Assembly (NCBI GenBank): GCA_963793415.1
Contig: CAWCAC010000002.1
Location: forward strand, 2,914,001 to 2,978,000
Length of the DNA: 64,000 bases
Direction: 5' to 3'
From: CAXMST01 sp963793415
Lineage (GTDB): Bacteria; Actinomycetota; Thermoleophilia; Solirubrobacterales; 70-9
In this document: positions 42,346-50,107 of the stretch, one piece after another
Numbering within the stretch: the first letter of the stretch is position 1
How the letters are laid out: each line of letters begins with the position of its first letter
Translations under genes and position numbers: made by a program
Notes under the pieces: generated by a model
Told to the model about the DNA's origin: nothing
Database searches by the model: none
The model's input: the letters and a program-made list of their open reading frames with translations, nothing else

Positions 42346-43371
42346 GTGCGACGGCGCGACAGGCGACTCGTTGCCGCGATCGCGGTGCTGCTGTTCGCCG
42401 CCCTGGCCGTCTTCGGAGCCGGCTGTGGCGAGAAGTCCGAGGACGAGAACGCCGGGCCGGACGAGTTCAGCCTGGCGCTCGACTTCTACGTCAACCCCGA
42501 CCACGCCGGGATCTACACGGCGCTCGAGAACGGCTACTTCGCCGACGCCGGGCTCGACGTGAAGCCGCAGGTGCCCGCGGACCCGTCGGCGCCGATCAAG
42601 CAGGTCGCCGCCGGCCGCGCCGACCTCGCGATCTCCTACGAGCCGGAGGTGATGCTGGCCCGCGACCAGGGCCTCGACGTGGTTGCCGTGGCGGCGCTGG
42701 TCCAGCGTCCGCTGACCTCGCTGATCTCGCTGCCCGAGTCCGGGATCAAGAATCCGGCCGACCTCGACGGCAAGCGCGTCGTCACGGCCGGGATCCCGTA
42801 CCAGACGGCCTATCTCGAGACGATCCTCCGCGACAGCGGCGTCGATCCCGCCGACGTCGATCAGACCGACGTCGGGCTCAACCTGCTGCCGCCGCTGCTG
42901 AGCGGCAGCGCCGACGCGATGTTCGGCGGCTTTCTCAACGTCGAGGGCGTGCAGCTGGCCGAGGACGGCAAGGATCCACTGGTCACGCCGGTCGACCAGC
43001 TCGGCATTCCGACCTACAACGAGCTCGTGCTCGTCGCCAACGGCGACCGCGTCGCCGAGGACCCCGAGTCGATCCGCCTGTTCATCGCCGCGCTGGAACG
43101 CGGCACAGCCGACGCGGAAGCGGACCCACAGGCCGCGACCGACGCGCTCCTCGCCGCCTCGCCCGAGCTCGACGAGAAGCTGACCCTGGCCCAGGTCGAG
43201 AAGACCCTTCCCTTCTTCGAGCCACCGGCCGGCAAGCCCTACGGCTGGATGGACCCGGGCGACTGGATCGGATTCGCCGGCTTCATGGCCGACCAGGGCC
43301 AGATCACCCAGCGGCTCGGCACCGCCGAGCTACTGACCAACGACCTGCTGCCGGGAGAGATCCCGGAGTAG
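42346..43371 (+). CDS. thiY: ABC transporter substrate-binding lipoprotein, NMT1/THI5-like (ThiY)
   Basis: This 341-residue periplasmic-type binding protein belongs to the NMT1/THI5 family that binds formyl-aminopyrimidine, a thiamine pyrimidine precursor. It has a lipoprotein signal (FAALAVFGAGC) and then LDFYVNPDHAGIYTALENGY, AISYEPEVMLARDQG and GWMDPGDWIGFAGFM. GTG 42346 was used. An alternative GTG at 42288 or TTG at 42328, with a GGAGG site, would need a +1 shift to join this frame. It is the last gene of the riboswitch-led operon. Confidence 0.9.
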   Translation: MRRRDRRLVAAIAVLLFAALAVFGAGCGEKSEDENAGPDEFSLALDFYVNPDHAGIYTALENGYFADAGLDVKPQVPADPSAPIKQVAAGRADLAISYEPEVMLARDQGLDVVAVAALVQRPLTSLISLPESGIKNPADLDGKRVVTAGIPYQTAYLETILRDSGVDPADVDQTDVGLNLLPPLLSGSADAMFGGFLNVEGVQLAEDGKDPLVTPVDQLGIPTYNELVLVANGDRVAEDPESIRLFIAALERGTADAEADPQAATDALLAASPELDEKLTLAQVEKTLPFFEPPAGKPYGWMDPGDWIGFAGFMADQGQITQRLGTAELLTNDLLPGEIPE

Positions 43372-43834
43372 GCCGGAAGCGGGGCGGCGCCGCCGAGGCT
43401 CGGGCCGCCCGCGACCTCGGAGGCCGAGGGTTCGGACCGGGCTGCAGGCGAGCGTTGCAGTGGAGGGGGGTGTGGAAGCGGGTGGCGACCCAGGTTCGTG
43501 GCCGGATCTGGGAAGTGCGGTCGTATAGCGCCCGAAATCCGTGAGGTAGTATCGGGCCCGAGCGTAAGGCGGCAACTCGAGACGAGGCGCATCGATCCCC
43601 CGAAGCTTCGGGGGTGGAAATGAGCCGAGATAGCCTGATCGCGGACGGGACGTCGACCTCATACGCGCGCGAAATTCGTACGTCAACAGGGCTCGACTTC
43701 GAAACCCCGGACGCGCCGACACGCCTCGGCGCGGCCTCATCTCCCCTCCCTCACTGCAAACTGAGCGGCCGGACCCTCGTCCCCGCCCTCGGACGGCGCA
43801 GGCCACAGGCCGCCAAAGGCCGGGACCGCAGACT
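43372..43834. other. 463-bp intergenic region between thiY and alkA
   Basis: No convincing gene is present. It holds a TAGTAT -10-like hexamer (about 43547) downstream of TATAGC, an 18-bp palindrome at 43597-43614, and a weak 74-codon frame starting at 43614 that overlaps the alkA end. The composition is less coding-like than the flanks. Confidence 0.55.
43597..43614. terminator. 18-bp perfect palindrome, terminator-like
   Basis: CCCCCGAAGCTTCGGGGG is a perfect palindrome between the convergent thiY and alkA genes. It would fold into a strong hairpin on either strand and is the best candidate for ending both transcripts, though it has no U tract. Confidence 0.5.
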
Positions 43835-44919
43835 CTAGGCCGCGTCCTCCAGCTCCGGTCTCGGCGGGTGGTAGCGGATCGGACGGCCGACGTTGCCGCC
43901 GGCGGGACGGCCGGCGACGAGCGTGAACAGGCCCGGCCCAACCGCGATAGGGCGCGAAGCGGGCGTAGAACTCCTCGACCTCGGCCACGGTTGCGCGGCG
44001 GTCCATGCCGGTCAGGCGGGGAACGAGCTTCAGGTAGGCGAGGTCGCCGGCCGGGAGCGAGTCGGGGTCTCCGCGGCCCTTCTGGCCGAGCACCTGGACC
44101 GTCCAGGGCCCGATCTCGCTGATCGCCGTCAGCCGCTTGTCGTGCTCGGGCAGGGCCGGGTCGATGCGACCGGCCGCGATCTGCTGGGCGATCTTGATCA
44201 TCGCAACCGCCCGCTTCGGGGCGAGGTCGAACGCTGCGAGCTCGGCCGGCGAGCGGGCCGCGATCACCTCGGGGCCGGGGACGTCGCGCAGGGGCCGCTC
44301 GCGATCGGGCGGCAGGCAGGCGGCGCCCCAGCGGGCGACGATCCGGCGCTGGATCACGTGCGCGCGCTCAGCCTCGATCAGCTGCTCGGTTATCGCCCAG
44401 GCAAGCGCCTCCCAGGGCCAGGTCGCGCGGCGGGCGCGCAGCCAGGGCACCTGCCGGATCGCGGGCCCGAGCAGGGGGTCGTTCCGGAAAGCGGTCGTAG
44501 AAGTCCGTCAGGTCGTCGTCGAGACCGAGCGCATGCCTGGTGCGCCCGATCGCGACCCGCAGATGCTCGTCGTTCGCCCGCATCGCCTCGGCCGGGATAC
44601 GCCGCGGCTTGCGCCACTGCGGCCCTCGCGGCGGTGACGCCGGCCGGCGGCGGCGCGCCGATGCCTCGACTGCGGCCCTGCCCGCCATCAGCCAGGCGGG
44701 CTCCGCGGGCATCGCCGCGATCCGGACGGTGTCGTCGCGGGGCCGCTCCCAGGCGCGGATCAGGACCGGGCGGCCTTCGACGTGGGTGAAGCGCTCGTAG
44801 ATGCCCTCGCGCACCCGGGAGACCCCGTCCGGGCCCGTCCTCCGTGCGAGGCGGAACGGCCAGGCGGGACTGACATCGACGAAGAGGCCGTCGCCGACCG
44901 ACCGCCCCCCGGCGGCCAT
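43835..44919 (-). pseudogene. alkA: DNA-3-methyladenine glycosylase II (AlkA-like), two +1 frameshifts
   Basis: This base-excision enzyme of about 360 residues has an N-terminal AlkA_N-like domain (GDGLFVDVSPAWPFRLARRTG, one frame), then an HhH-GPD domain with EALAWAITEQLIEAERAH, KRAVAMIKIAQQIAAG and the helix-hairpin-helix ISEIGPWTVQVLG in the second frame. The catalytic Asp lies in GDLAYLK. A C-terminal tail RPAGGNVGRPIRYHPPR comes in a third frame. One base must be removed near 44485 and one near 43932. All motifs are present, so the shifts may be sequence errors. Confidence 0.83.
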
Positions 44920-45236
44920 CAGCGGTCGAGGACGTGAACGTCGATCAGGAAGGAGCGGCTCGCGAGGACGCGCTCCGCCTTGCCGCCGCGACGCAGGACC
45001 CGGGTCGGCTTCTTGCGCTCGGCACGTGCCCGTACCGCGCTGACCGCCGCGACCGTTGCGGCTCCGGCCGCGATCCCGCCGGCGGCGGCCATCGCCACGG
45101 TCTTCACCTCGCCCCGCCAGGCGTCGAGCTCGGAGGCCTTGCGGCGGGCGGGCAGCGGGCGCACGACGTCGTCCTCGGCGCCGCCCTCGCCGATCGGCTC
45201 TTCGATCGCTTCAGCTTCGACTACGTCTTCCGGCAC
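44919..45236 (-). CDS. Small protein with one transmembrane segment
   Basis: This 105-residue protein has no recognised family. The first half is acidic (VVEAEAIEEPIGEGGAEDD), then a hydrophobic Ala/Gly stretch (AMAAAGGIAAGAATVAAV) is followed by a very basic tail that continues into SRSFLIDVHVLDR. GTG 45236 was chosen: a TACACT hexamer sits exactly 7 nt before it. Its TGA overlaps the alkA ATG (TGATG), so the two are in one operon. Confidence 0.7.
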   Translation of the reverse strand: MPEDVVEAEAIEEPIGEGGAEDDVVRPLPARRKASELDAWRGEVKTVAMAAAGGIAAGAATVAAVSAVRARAERKKPTRVLRRGGKAERVLASRSFLIDVHVLDR

Positions 45237-45243
45237 CTGAGCG

Positions 45244-45249
45244 AGTGTA
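45244..45249 (-). promoter_or_regulatory. -10 hexamer (TACACT), leaderless type
   Basis: TACACT on the minus strand lies exactly 7 nt before the GTG at 45236. Confidence 0.5.
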
Positions 45250-45295
45250 GGGGGCAGCGATGACGCTTTCGGCTCTCTGGGAGAATCAGGAGCCG

Positions 45296-46562
45296 ATGGA
45301 AACTGACTCGAGCCCCCGCATCGCCCACGACGTATTCGAGAAGGCCCGCAGCCACGACCGGCTCGAGCAGCTCGAACTGGCCGAAGCAGGCGGACATGCT
45401 CCCCTACTTCCGGCTCCTCACCTCGCAGGCGGGGCCCGTCGTCGAGATGGAGGGCCGCGAGACGATCATGCTCGGCTCGAACAACTACCTCGGGCTCACC
45501 GGCGACGCCCGCGTCAAGGATGCGGCCGCCGCCGCTCTCGAGCAGTACGGCACGGCGCTGACCGGCTCGCGCCTGCTCAACGGCACGATCCAGCTCCACG
45601 TCGACCTCGAGCGCGAGCTCGCGGAGTGGATGGGCACCGAGTCCGCGCTCGTCTTCACCACCGGCTACCAGGCCAACGTCGGCTGCATCGGCACGATCCT
45701 CGGCCCGGGCGACACGGTCATCTGCGACTCGGGCGACCACGCCTCGATCCTCGACGGCTGCAAGCTCTCGGGCGCAAAGCTGCGCCCCTTCCGCCACGGC
45801 AACCTCGACAAGCTCGAGAAGATGCTCGAGCGCTCCGCCTCCGACGGCGGCGGCGTCCTCGTCGTCGTCGACGGCGTCTTCTCGATGGAGGGCGACATCT
45901 GCGACCTGCCGCCGGTCGTCGAGCTCTGCAAGCGCTACGGCGCGCGGCTGATGGTCGACGAGGCACACGGGGCCGGCGCGATCGGCGCCCGCGGCGCCGG
46001 CGCCTCCGAGCTGTTCGGAGTCGAGGACGACGTCGACCTGCGGATGGGCACCTTCTCGAAGAGCTTCGCCTCCTGCGGCGGCTTCATCGCCGGTCCCTCG
46101 GAGGTGATCGAGTACCTGCGGATCGCGGCGCGCTCGTTCCTGTTCAGCGCCGCCGCGGTACCGGCCGCAGTCGGAGCAGCGCTCGAGGCCCTGCGGATCA
46201 TCCGCAGCGCCGACGGGCCCGTCCTGCTCGAGCGCCTGCTCGACAACGCCGCCTACCTGCACCGCGGGCTGACCGAGATCGGGCTGCGAGTCGTCGAGCC
46301 GACCCGGATGCCCGACGGCAGCCAGGCGCTGACCCCGATCGTGCCGGTGATCGTCGGCGACGACATGCTCGCCGTCGCCCTCTGGAAGGCGCTCTACGAC
46401 GCCGGGATCTATACGAACGTCGCCATCCATCCGGCGGTTCCTCCCTCGGGCGCGCTGCTGCGCACGAGCCTGATGGCGACCCACGAGCGCGAGCATCTCG
46501 ACCGCGCGCTCGAGATCATCGAGCGCGTCGCCGCCGACTTCCCGGACCTGCCGCGCCTCTGA
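45296..46562 (+). pseudogene. Alpha-oxoamine synthase (KBL/SPT-like), one +1 frameshift
   Basis: This PLP enzyme of about 421 residues joins an amino acid and an acyl-CoA, like 2-amino-3-ketobutyrate CoA ligase or serine palmitoyltransferase. The first 30 residues (HDVFEKARSHDRLEQLELAE) are in one frame; MLPYFRLLTSQAGPVV onward is in the next, so one extra base lies near 45388. The rest is intact, with LGSNNYLGL, LMVDEAHGAG and the PLP-lysine motif GTFSKSFASCGGF. CAGGAG stands just before ATG 45296. The substrate is not evident. Confidence 0.85.
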
Positions 46563-46948
46563 GTGTGGGCCGCCGCGGAGGCCGCCGCAGCAATGGCTGT
46601 CTCCAACAGTACGTAAGCTTTTTTCCGATGTTTGCGATCCATTGATACGCGGGGAGCTACCCCTACAAGGGTAGTTTTCCCTTGTCCACATAGGCACAAG
46701 GCGAAATCGGCGTGAACGCCGTGTAAAAAGCCTGCTCTTAGCGAACGAACCGGGGCGGTTCTTCCGTCCGACGCTCCACCCCCGGCGCGGTTGCGATTAG
46801 GGTTGCCGACACACCGAACGCACCGGGGCAGGTTGCGGGAACGGAGCGGAGCACCACCGCGAGTTTCCCGCTCACCAGGCAGACAGCCGACCCGTGCGCG
46901 CGGTCGCCGACAGTCCAATACCCGTTTGACTCACAAGGAGGAGTGAGA
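46563..46948. other. 386-bp intergenic region upstream of the integration host factor gene
   Basis: No gene was found. It contains a six-T run at 46619-46624 that may end the preceding transcript. A comparatively AT-rich patch (about 46610-46740) holds the mutually exclusive hairpins listed separately. The long C-rich leader runs to the AAGGAGGA ribosome-binding site of mihF. Confidence 0.6.
46651..46685 (+). promoter_or_regulatory. Mutually exclusive hairpins, attenuator-like
   Basis: CTACCC (46657-46662) pairs with GGGTAG (46669-46674) followed by TTTT, a terminator form. ACAAGGG (46665-46671) can instead pair with CCCTTGT (46679-46685). The two stems share GGG and cannot coexist. Confidence 0.4.
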
Positions 46949-47287
46949 ATGGAAGCTGCCTCTACGGCTGCGCCCGTAGTCGTCCCGCAACACCTCGAAG
47001 CGCTGGAGCAGGCGAACCGTGTTCGTCTTGCCCGAGCAGCGTTGAAGCGGGCCGTCCGCGCCGGCGATGTGGAGGCTCATGATGTGGTCCGCTCTTGCCC
47101 GTGGGAAGCGGAGACGATGTCCGTCTCCGAGCTCCTGCGAAGCCAGAGCCGGTGGGGGCGCACCAGGACGCGCAAATTCCTGGTGCCGCTGGCGGTAAGC
47201 GAAAACCGCCAGATCGGACGCCTGACCCTGCGCCAGCGAGAGATGCTCGCCGGCGCACTCGAGGTCAAGTCGGTGTGCAAGCACTGA
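46949..47287 (+). CDS. mihF: Actinobacterial integration host factor (mIHF-like)
   Basis: This 112-residue nucleoid protein is of the actinobacterial IHF type, with an S13-like helix-two-turn-helix fold. It has LEALEQANRVRLARAALKRA, MSVSELLRSQSRWGRTRTRK and IGRLTLRQREMLAGAL. It bends or condenses DNA and is usually essential. ATG 46949 has AAGGAGGA 7 nt before it, which decides the start against a GTG two codons upstream. It has a long untranslated leader and a strong hairpin terminator, so it is a single-gene unit. Confidence 0.93.
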   Translation: MEAASTAAPVVVPQHLEALEQANRVRLARAALKRAVRAGDVEAHDVVRSCPWEAETMSVSELLRSQSRWGRTRTRKFLVPLAVSENRQIGRLTLRQREMLAGALEVKSVCKH

Positions 47288-47343
47288 CGCACTAGGAGAG
47301 GAACCAGGGGCGGCGGGTACTCGCCCCTGTCCACAGACTGAGC

Positions 47344-47371
47344 GCGGCCCGGATCCCAAGATCCGGGCCGC
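47344..47371. terminator. 12-bp hairpin terminator
   Basis: GCGGCCCGGATC (47344-47355) is perfectly complemented at 47360-47371 around a CCAA loop and followed by TTCTCGTT. It lies between the convergent ends of mihF and the minus-strand operon. Confidence 0.85.
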
Positions 47372-47410
47372 TTCTCGTTGGTGCTGCGTGCTGCCCGAAC
47401 GGCGGCGGGT

Positions 47411-47965
47411 TCAGCGGCCGCCGAAGCCGCTGAACCGGAACGAGCGGCCGCCCGAGCGGCTGCGGAAGATTCGTACGAGTGCGAACGCCGCGGCGGCGTA
47501 GATGGCCAGGCCGATCAGCGCGCGGATCCCGGACGAGAGACCGTCGGGACCCGCGTAGAAGAGGAGTGCGAGGACGACCGCAGCAGGAACGCCCGCGAGG
47601 ATCAGGGTGTGGGAGCGGAAGCCGGCGAAGTGCTCGCGGATAGCGACCTCGAGTCCCCCGATCGAGGCAAGCGCCAGCCCTGTGACCACGAGGATCACGC
47701 CACGCTGTCCGTCGACTACGAGGAAGCCGAGGACCAGCATCACGATTCCGATCAGGACGGTGAGCTCGACCAGCGGGAAGCTGCCCCAGGGCGCCGGCGG
47801 GCGTTCGTCGTCGATGTTGCGTTCTCCGCGTCGCGGCCGCGCGGGCGCTGCGAGGGCCGGCGGTGGGCTCTCCTCCGCGGCCCGTTCGGCGTCGGCAGCG
47901 GTGGTCGGCGTCTGGTGCGCCTGACGCCGCTTGCGGCGACGGCGCTTGCTCGACTTGGAGGCCAA
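47411..47965 (-). CDS. Membrane protein of unknown function
   Basis: This 184-residue protein starts with a very basic segment (SKSSKRRRRKRRQAHQ). Four to five hydrophobic helices follow, including LVELTVLIGIVMLVLGFLVV and ALIGLAIYAAAAFALVRIF. A short Gly/Ser/Arg/Phe tail ends the chain. No family was recognised. A TTG at 47965 was chosen because CCCGGAG stands before it and a longer frame would overlap the gene upstream. It is the last gene of a minus-strand run after the MMPL transporter. Confidence 0.75.
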   Translation of the reverse strand: MASKSSKRRRRKRRQAHQTPTTAADAERAAEESPPPALAAPARPRRGERNIDDERPPAPWGSFPLVELTVLIGIVMLVLGFLVVDGQRGVILVVTGLALASIGGLEVAIREHFAGFRSHTLILAGVPAAVVLALLFYAGPDGLSSGIRALIGLAIYAAAAFALVRIFRSRSGGRSFRFSGFGGR

Positions 47966-47991
47966 GGTCAGCTCCGGGTCGGGGATCGAGG

Positions 47992-48513
47992 TCAGTTCGG
48001 GGCGGGCGCCGCGAGGCGGCGCCCGGAGGCTAAGGGACAGCCGGAGGAGAGCTTGACCCGCCACCAACCGAGCAGCATGCCGATGAAGCCGAGCTTCGGC
48101 CGCGAGTGCCAGTGCTTGCAGCCACGCTCGCCGACGTCCTCGTTCGAGACCTTGACCCAGCGGTAGTCCTCGGGGTCGGCGATCATCCGCTCGACCAGCG
48201 CCCGGTTCGACTCCTCGGCGTCGACGCGCACGGCGAGCTCCCGGCGTGCCTCGGAGAGCCGGTCCGCGAGCCGGTCGCGGATCACCTCGAGCTCACCGAT
48301 GCCGAGCAGGCGCGGGCCGCCGGCGGCACCGACCGTCCAGTTGAACTCACGGCGCGGGAAAGCGGTGGCGAAGAGCTCGCCGAGCTCGCGCTCGAGCCGC
48401 GCGATCTGGCGGCGGAGCTCGTCACGGGCGGGCTTCGTCTCGACCGGCCGTGCGCGAGCGGGGCCGCGGGGCGGCATGGGCGGAGCGGCGCTCTGGGCGC
48501 GATCCGCGGTCAT
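47992..48513 (-). CDS. Conserved hypothetical protein
   Basis: I recognise no named domain in this 173-residue protein. A disordered Pro/Arg head leads to a helical coiled segment (DELRRQIARLERELGELF), then a second helical segment (IGELEVIRDRLADRLSEARR). The C-terminus EDVGERGCKHWHSRPKLG with a later Cys looks like a possible metal-binding or compact fold. GGGAGG stands before ATG 48513. It lies 26 nt before the basic membrane protein and probably shares its transcript. Confidence 0.8.
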   Translation of the reverse strand: MTADRAQSAAPPMPPRGPARARPVETKPARDELRRQIARLERELGELFATAFPRREFNWTVGAAGGPRLLGIGELEVIRDRLADRLSEARRELAVRVDAEESNRALVERMIADPEDYRWVKVSNEDVGERGCKHWHSRPKLGFIGMLLGWWRVKLSSGCPLASGRRLAAPAPN

Positions 48514-48641
48514 GCTGACCTCCCGTGTGGCCTCTTCTTGAAGCTCCGGCACTCTCCGGCCCCTTCGGTCGTCGACGGTGCCATTGTAACCCTCCCACCC
48601 GCCACCGCCAAACCCGCGCGGCGCGCCGGGCCCGGGCCCCC

Positions 48642-49283
48642 TCAGGCGCTCTCGAGCCCTTCCAGCAGAAGCCACATCGCCTCCTCGACGGCGATCTCGG
48701 GCACGCCCGCAACCTGGATCGAGATCACGAACATCCGTTGCGTCTTGCGGCTCACTCCCCGTCCCGATCCGATCGCGCCGAACAGGAGGCCGACGGGCTC
48801 GAGCGCGTCGGCGATCACCAGAGTGCCGACGGGGAGAGCGCCGGGACGGCCGTCTAGCGCCTCGCCCGGGCGGCTCGGCCTGATCCCAAGCGGTGCCCGC
48901 ACCTTCTCCGCGTCGAAAGCCTGCAGCGCCACGCCGGACTCCATGATCGCGATCGTCAGCGCGTCGTCGAGCAGGCTCCGGCTGACGAAGCCGCCGCGCT
49001 GCAGCCGCTCCAGCGCGATCGCCTCGATCGGAGTCGGCTGCTCGTCGGGGTCGAGCCCGATGTGGCGGTAGAAGACCCGGTAGGCCCACGGGATCGGCTG
49101 CTGGCGGAGCTGGATCGCCTGCGGTCCGGCGAAGCGGTTGGAGAGGATCGAAAGCCTCTCCTTGAGCGCGGCGTTGCTGCGACCCGAGCCGCGCCCGACC
49201 TCGGCCCAGCGCAGCGCCAGCCCAGGGAACTCCTCGCTGACACCGTCGTCGATGAAACCGCGGTGGAGCTCCGGTTCGCTCAC
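48642..49283 (-). CDS. B3/B4 tRNA-binding-domain-like protein
   Basis: This 213-residue protein resembles the B3/B4 domain of phenylalanyl-tRNA synthetase beta chains found as a free-standing protein. The key region is YRHIGLDPDEQPTPIEAIAL, followed by LLDDALTIAIMESGVAL, the place of the usual small-residue core. Free B3/B4 proteins are proposed to act in amino-acid editing or as small-molecule sensors. It overlaps the thioredoxin-like gene by 4 bp. The role is not proven by sequence. Confidence 0.78.
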   Translation of the reverse strand: MSEPELHRGFIDDGVSEEFPGLALRWAEVGRGSGRSNAALKERLSILSNRFAGPQAIQLRQQPIPWAYRVFYRHIGLDPDEQPTPIEAIALERLQRGGFVSRSLLDDALTIAIMESGVALQAFDAEKVRAPLGIRPSRPGEALDGRPGALPVGTLVIADALEPVGLLFGAIGSGRGVSRKTQRMFVISIQVAGVPEIAVEEAMWLLLEGLESA

Positions 49284-50098
49284 GTTCCGTTGCCGCGCTC
49301 CCGTGCTGCCGACGCCTCGAGCAGGTCGTCGACGAACCGGTCGATGTCGTCCTCGGTGAAGTTGCCGGGCTCGATCGCAGCTCCGTGGATGATCCCGCCC
49401 GGGTAAGCCAGCACGATCGTCGGGCAGACCCCGACACCGAACAGGTTCGAGACCGCGCCGTCGCGGTCGTGTCCGACCGGCACCTGCCAGCCGTGCTCGC
49501 GAACGATGCCGGCGACCTCGGTGGCGTCGTCGAGCACGTCGATCGAGAGGAAGTTGACGTCTTCGGAGCGCCTCGCCGCAACCGCGTCGAACGCGTCCTG
49601 GGTGGGAATGCAGTCGCCGCCGCGCGTGAACCAGAACGAGATCGCGAGAGGCTTGTCGAAGAGATCGCAGATGCGGATCGCGTCGGAGTCCTCGATCTCA
49701 CACGCGGGCACCCGGACCTCGTCGGAGGGACATGGGTTGCGCGAGCTCTCGCAATCGTCCTGGGCGACGTTGGCGTCCGCCTCGACGCCGGAGAGCACGT
49801 CGGGAACAGCAAACTCCGCGATCGGTACGCCGCGGGCGTCGTCGAACGACGCACCGAGGATGCCGCCCTCCTCGGACCCGGTCGCGTTGAGGATCGCGAC
49901 GATCACGAGAACGGCGAAGGCGAGTCCGACGAACAGCGAGTAACGCGAAGCGGCCTTCGGCCGATCGCGGGACTCGAGTCCCCGGGGCGCGCGCGGCGGC
50001 GGCTCGGGTTCGGTCGGAGACTCCTGTTCGGGGTGCTCTTCCCCCTCCTCACCCTCCGGCTCGGGCCACCACCCTCCGTCTCCCTTGCCGCGCTCCAT
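49280..50098 (-). CDS. Membrane-anchored thioredoxin-fold protein
   Basis: This 272-residue protein has a Glu/Pro-rich cytoplasmic head, one transmembrane helix (SLFVGLAFAVLVIVAILNA, about 53-71) and an extracytoplasmic thioredoxin-like domain. The active-site loop reads WFTRGGDCIPTQDAF with only the second Cys of the usual CxxC, so it resembles redoxins or peroxiredoxins with a single reactive Cys. A cis-Pro appears at VGVCPTIVLAYPGG. An insert with four Cys (DDCESSRNPC, PACEIEDS) precedes it. It is the second gene after the MMPL transporter, separated by 9 nt. Confidence 0.84.
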   Translation of the reverse strand: MERGKGDGGWWPEPEGEEGEEHPEQESPTEPEPPPRAPRGLESRDRPKAASRYSLFVGLAFAVLVIVAILNATGSEEGGILGASFDDARGVPIAEFAVPDVLSGVEADANVAQDDCESSRNPCPSDEVRVPACEIEDSDAIRICDLFDKPLAISFWFTRGGDCIPTQDAFDAVAARRSEDVNFLSIDVLDDATEVAGIVREHGWQVPVGHDRDGAVSNLFGVGVCPTIVLAYPGGIIHGAAIEPGNFTEDDIDRFVDDLLEASAARERGNGT

Positions 50099-50107
50099 GC
50101 GCCTGGC

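Noticed and set aside
42346..43544. Extension of the permease frame through the thiY gene
   Set aside because: It is out of frame with the clear NMT1/THI5-like product and turns into Arg-rich shadow; a displaced permease stop explains it better.
43614..43838. 74-codon plus-strand frame after the palindrome
   Set aside because: No homology is recognisable, the composition is poor and it overlaps the alkA end; not enough support for a gene.
45237..46697. Upstream part of a long minus-strand frame ending at 44919
   Set aside because: It is antisense to the oxoamine synthase. Only the last 105 codons, after a leaderless promoter, were kept as a gene.
48514..49854. Upstream part of a long minus-strand frame ending at 47992
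   Set aside because: It overlaps two real genes on the same strand in another frame; only the part from ATG 48513 has a ribosome-binding site and sensible composition.
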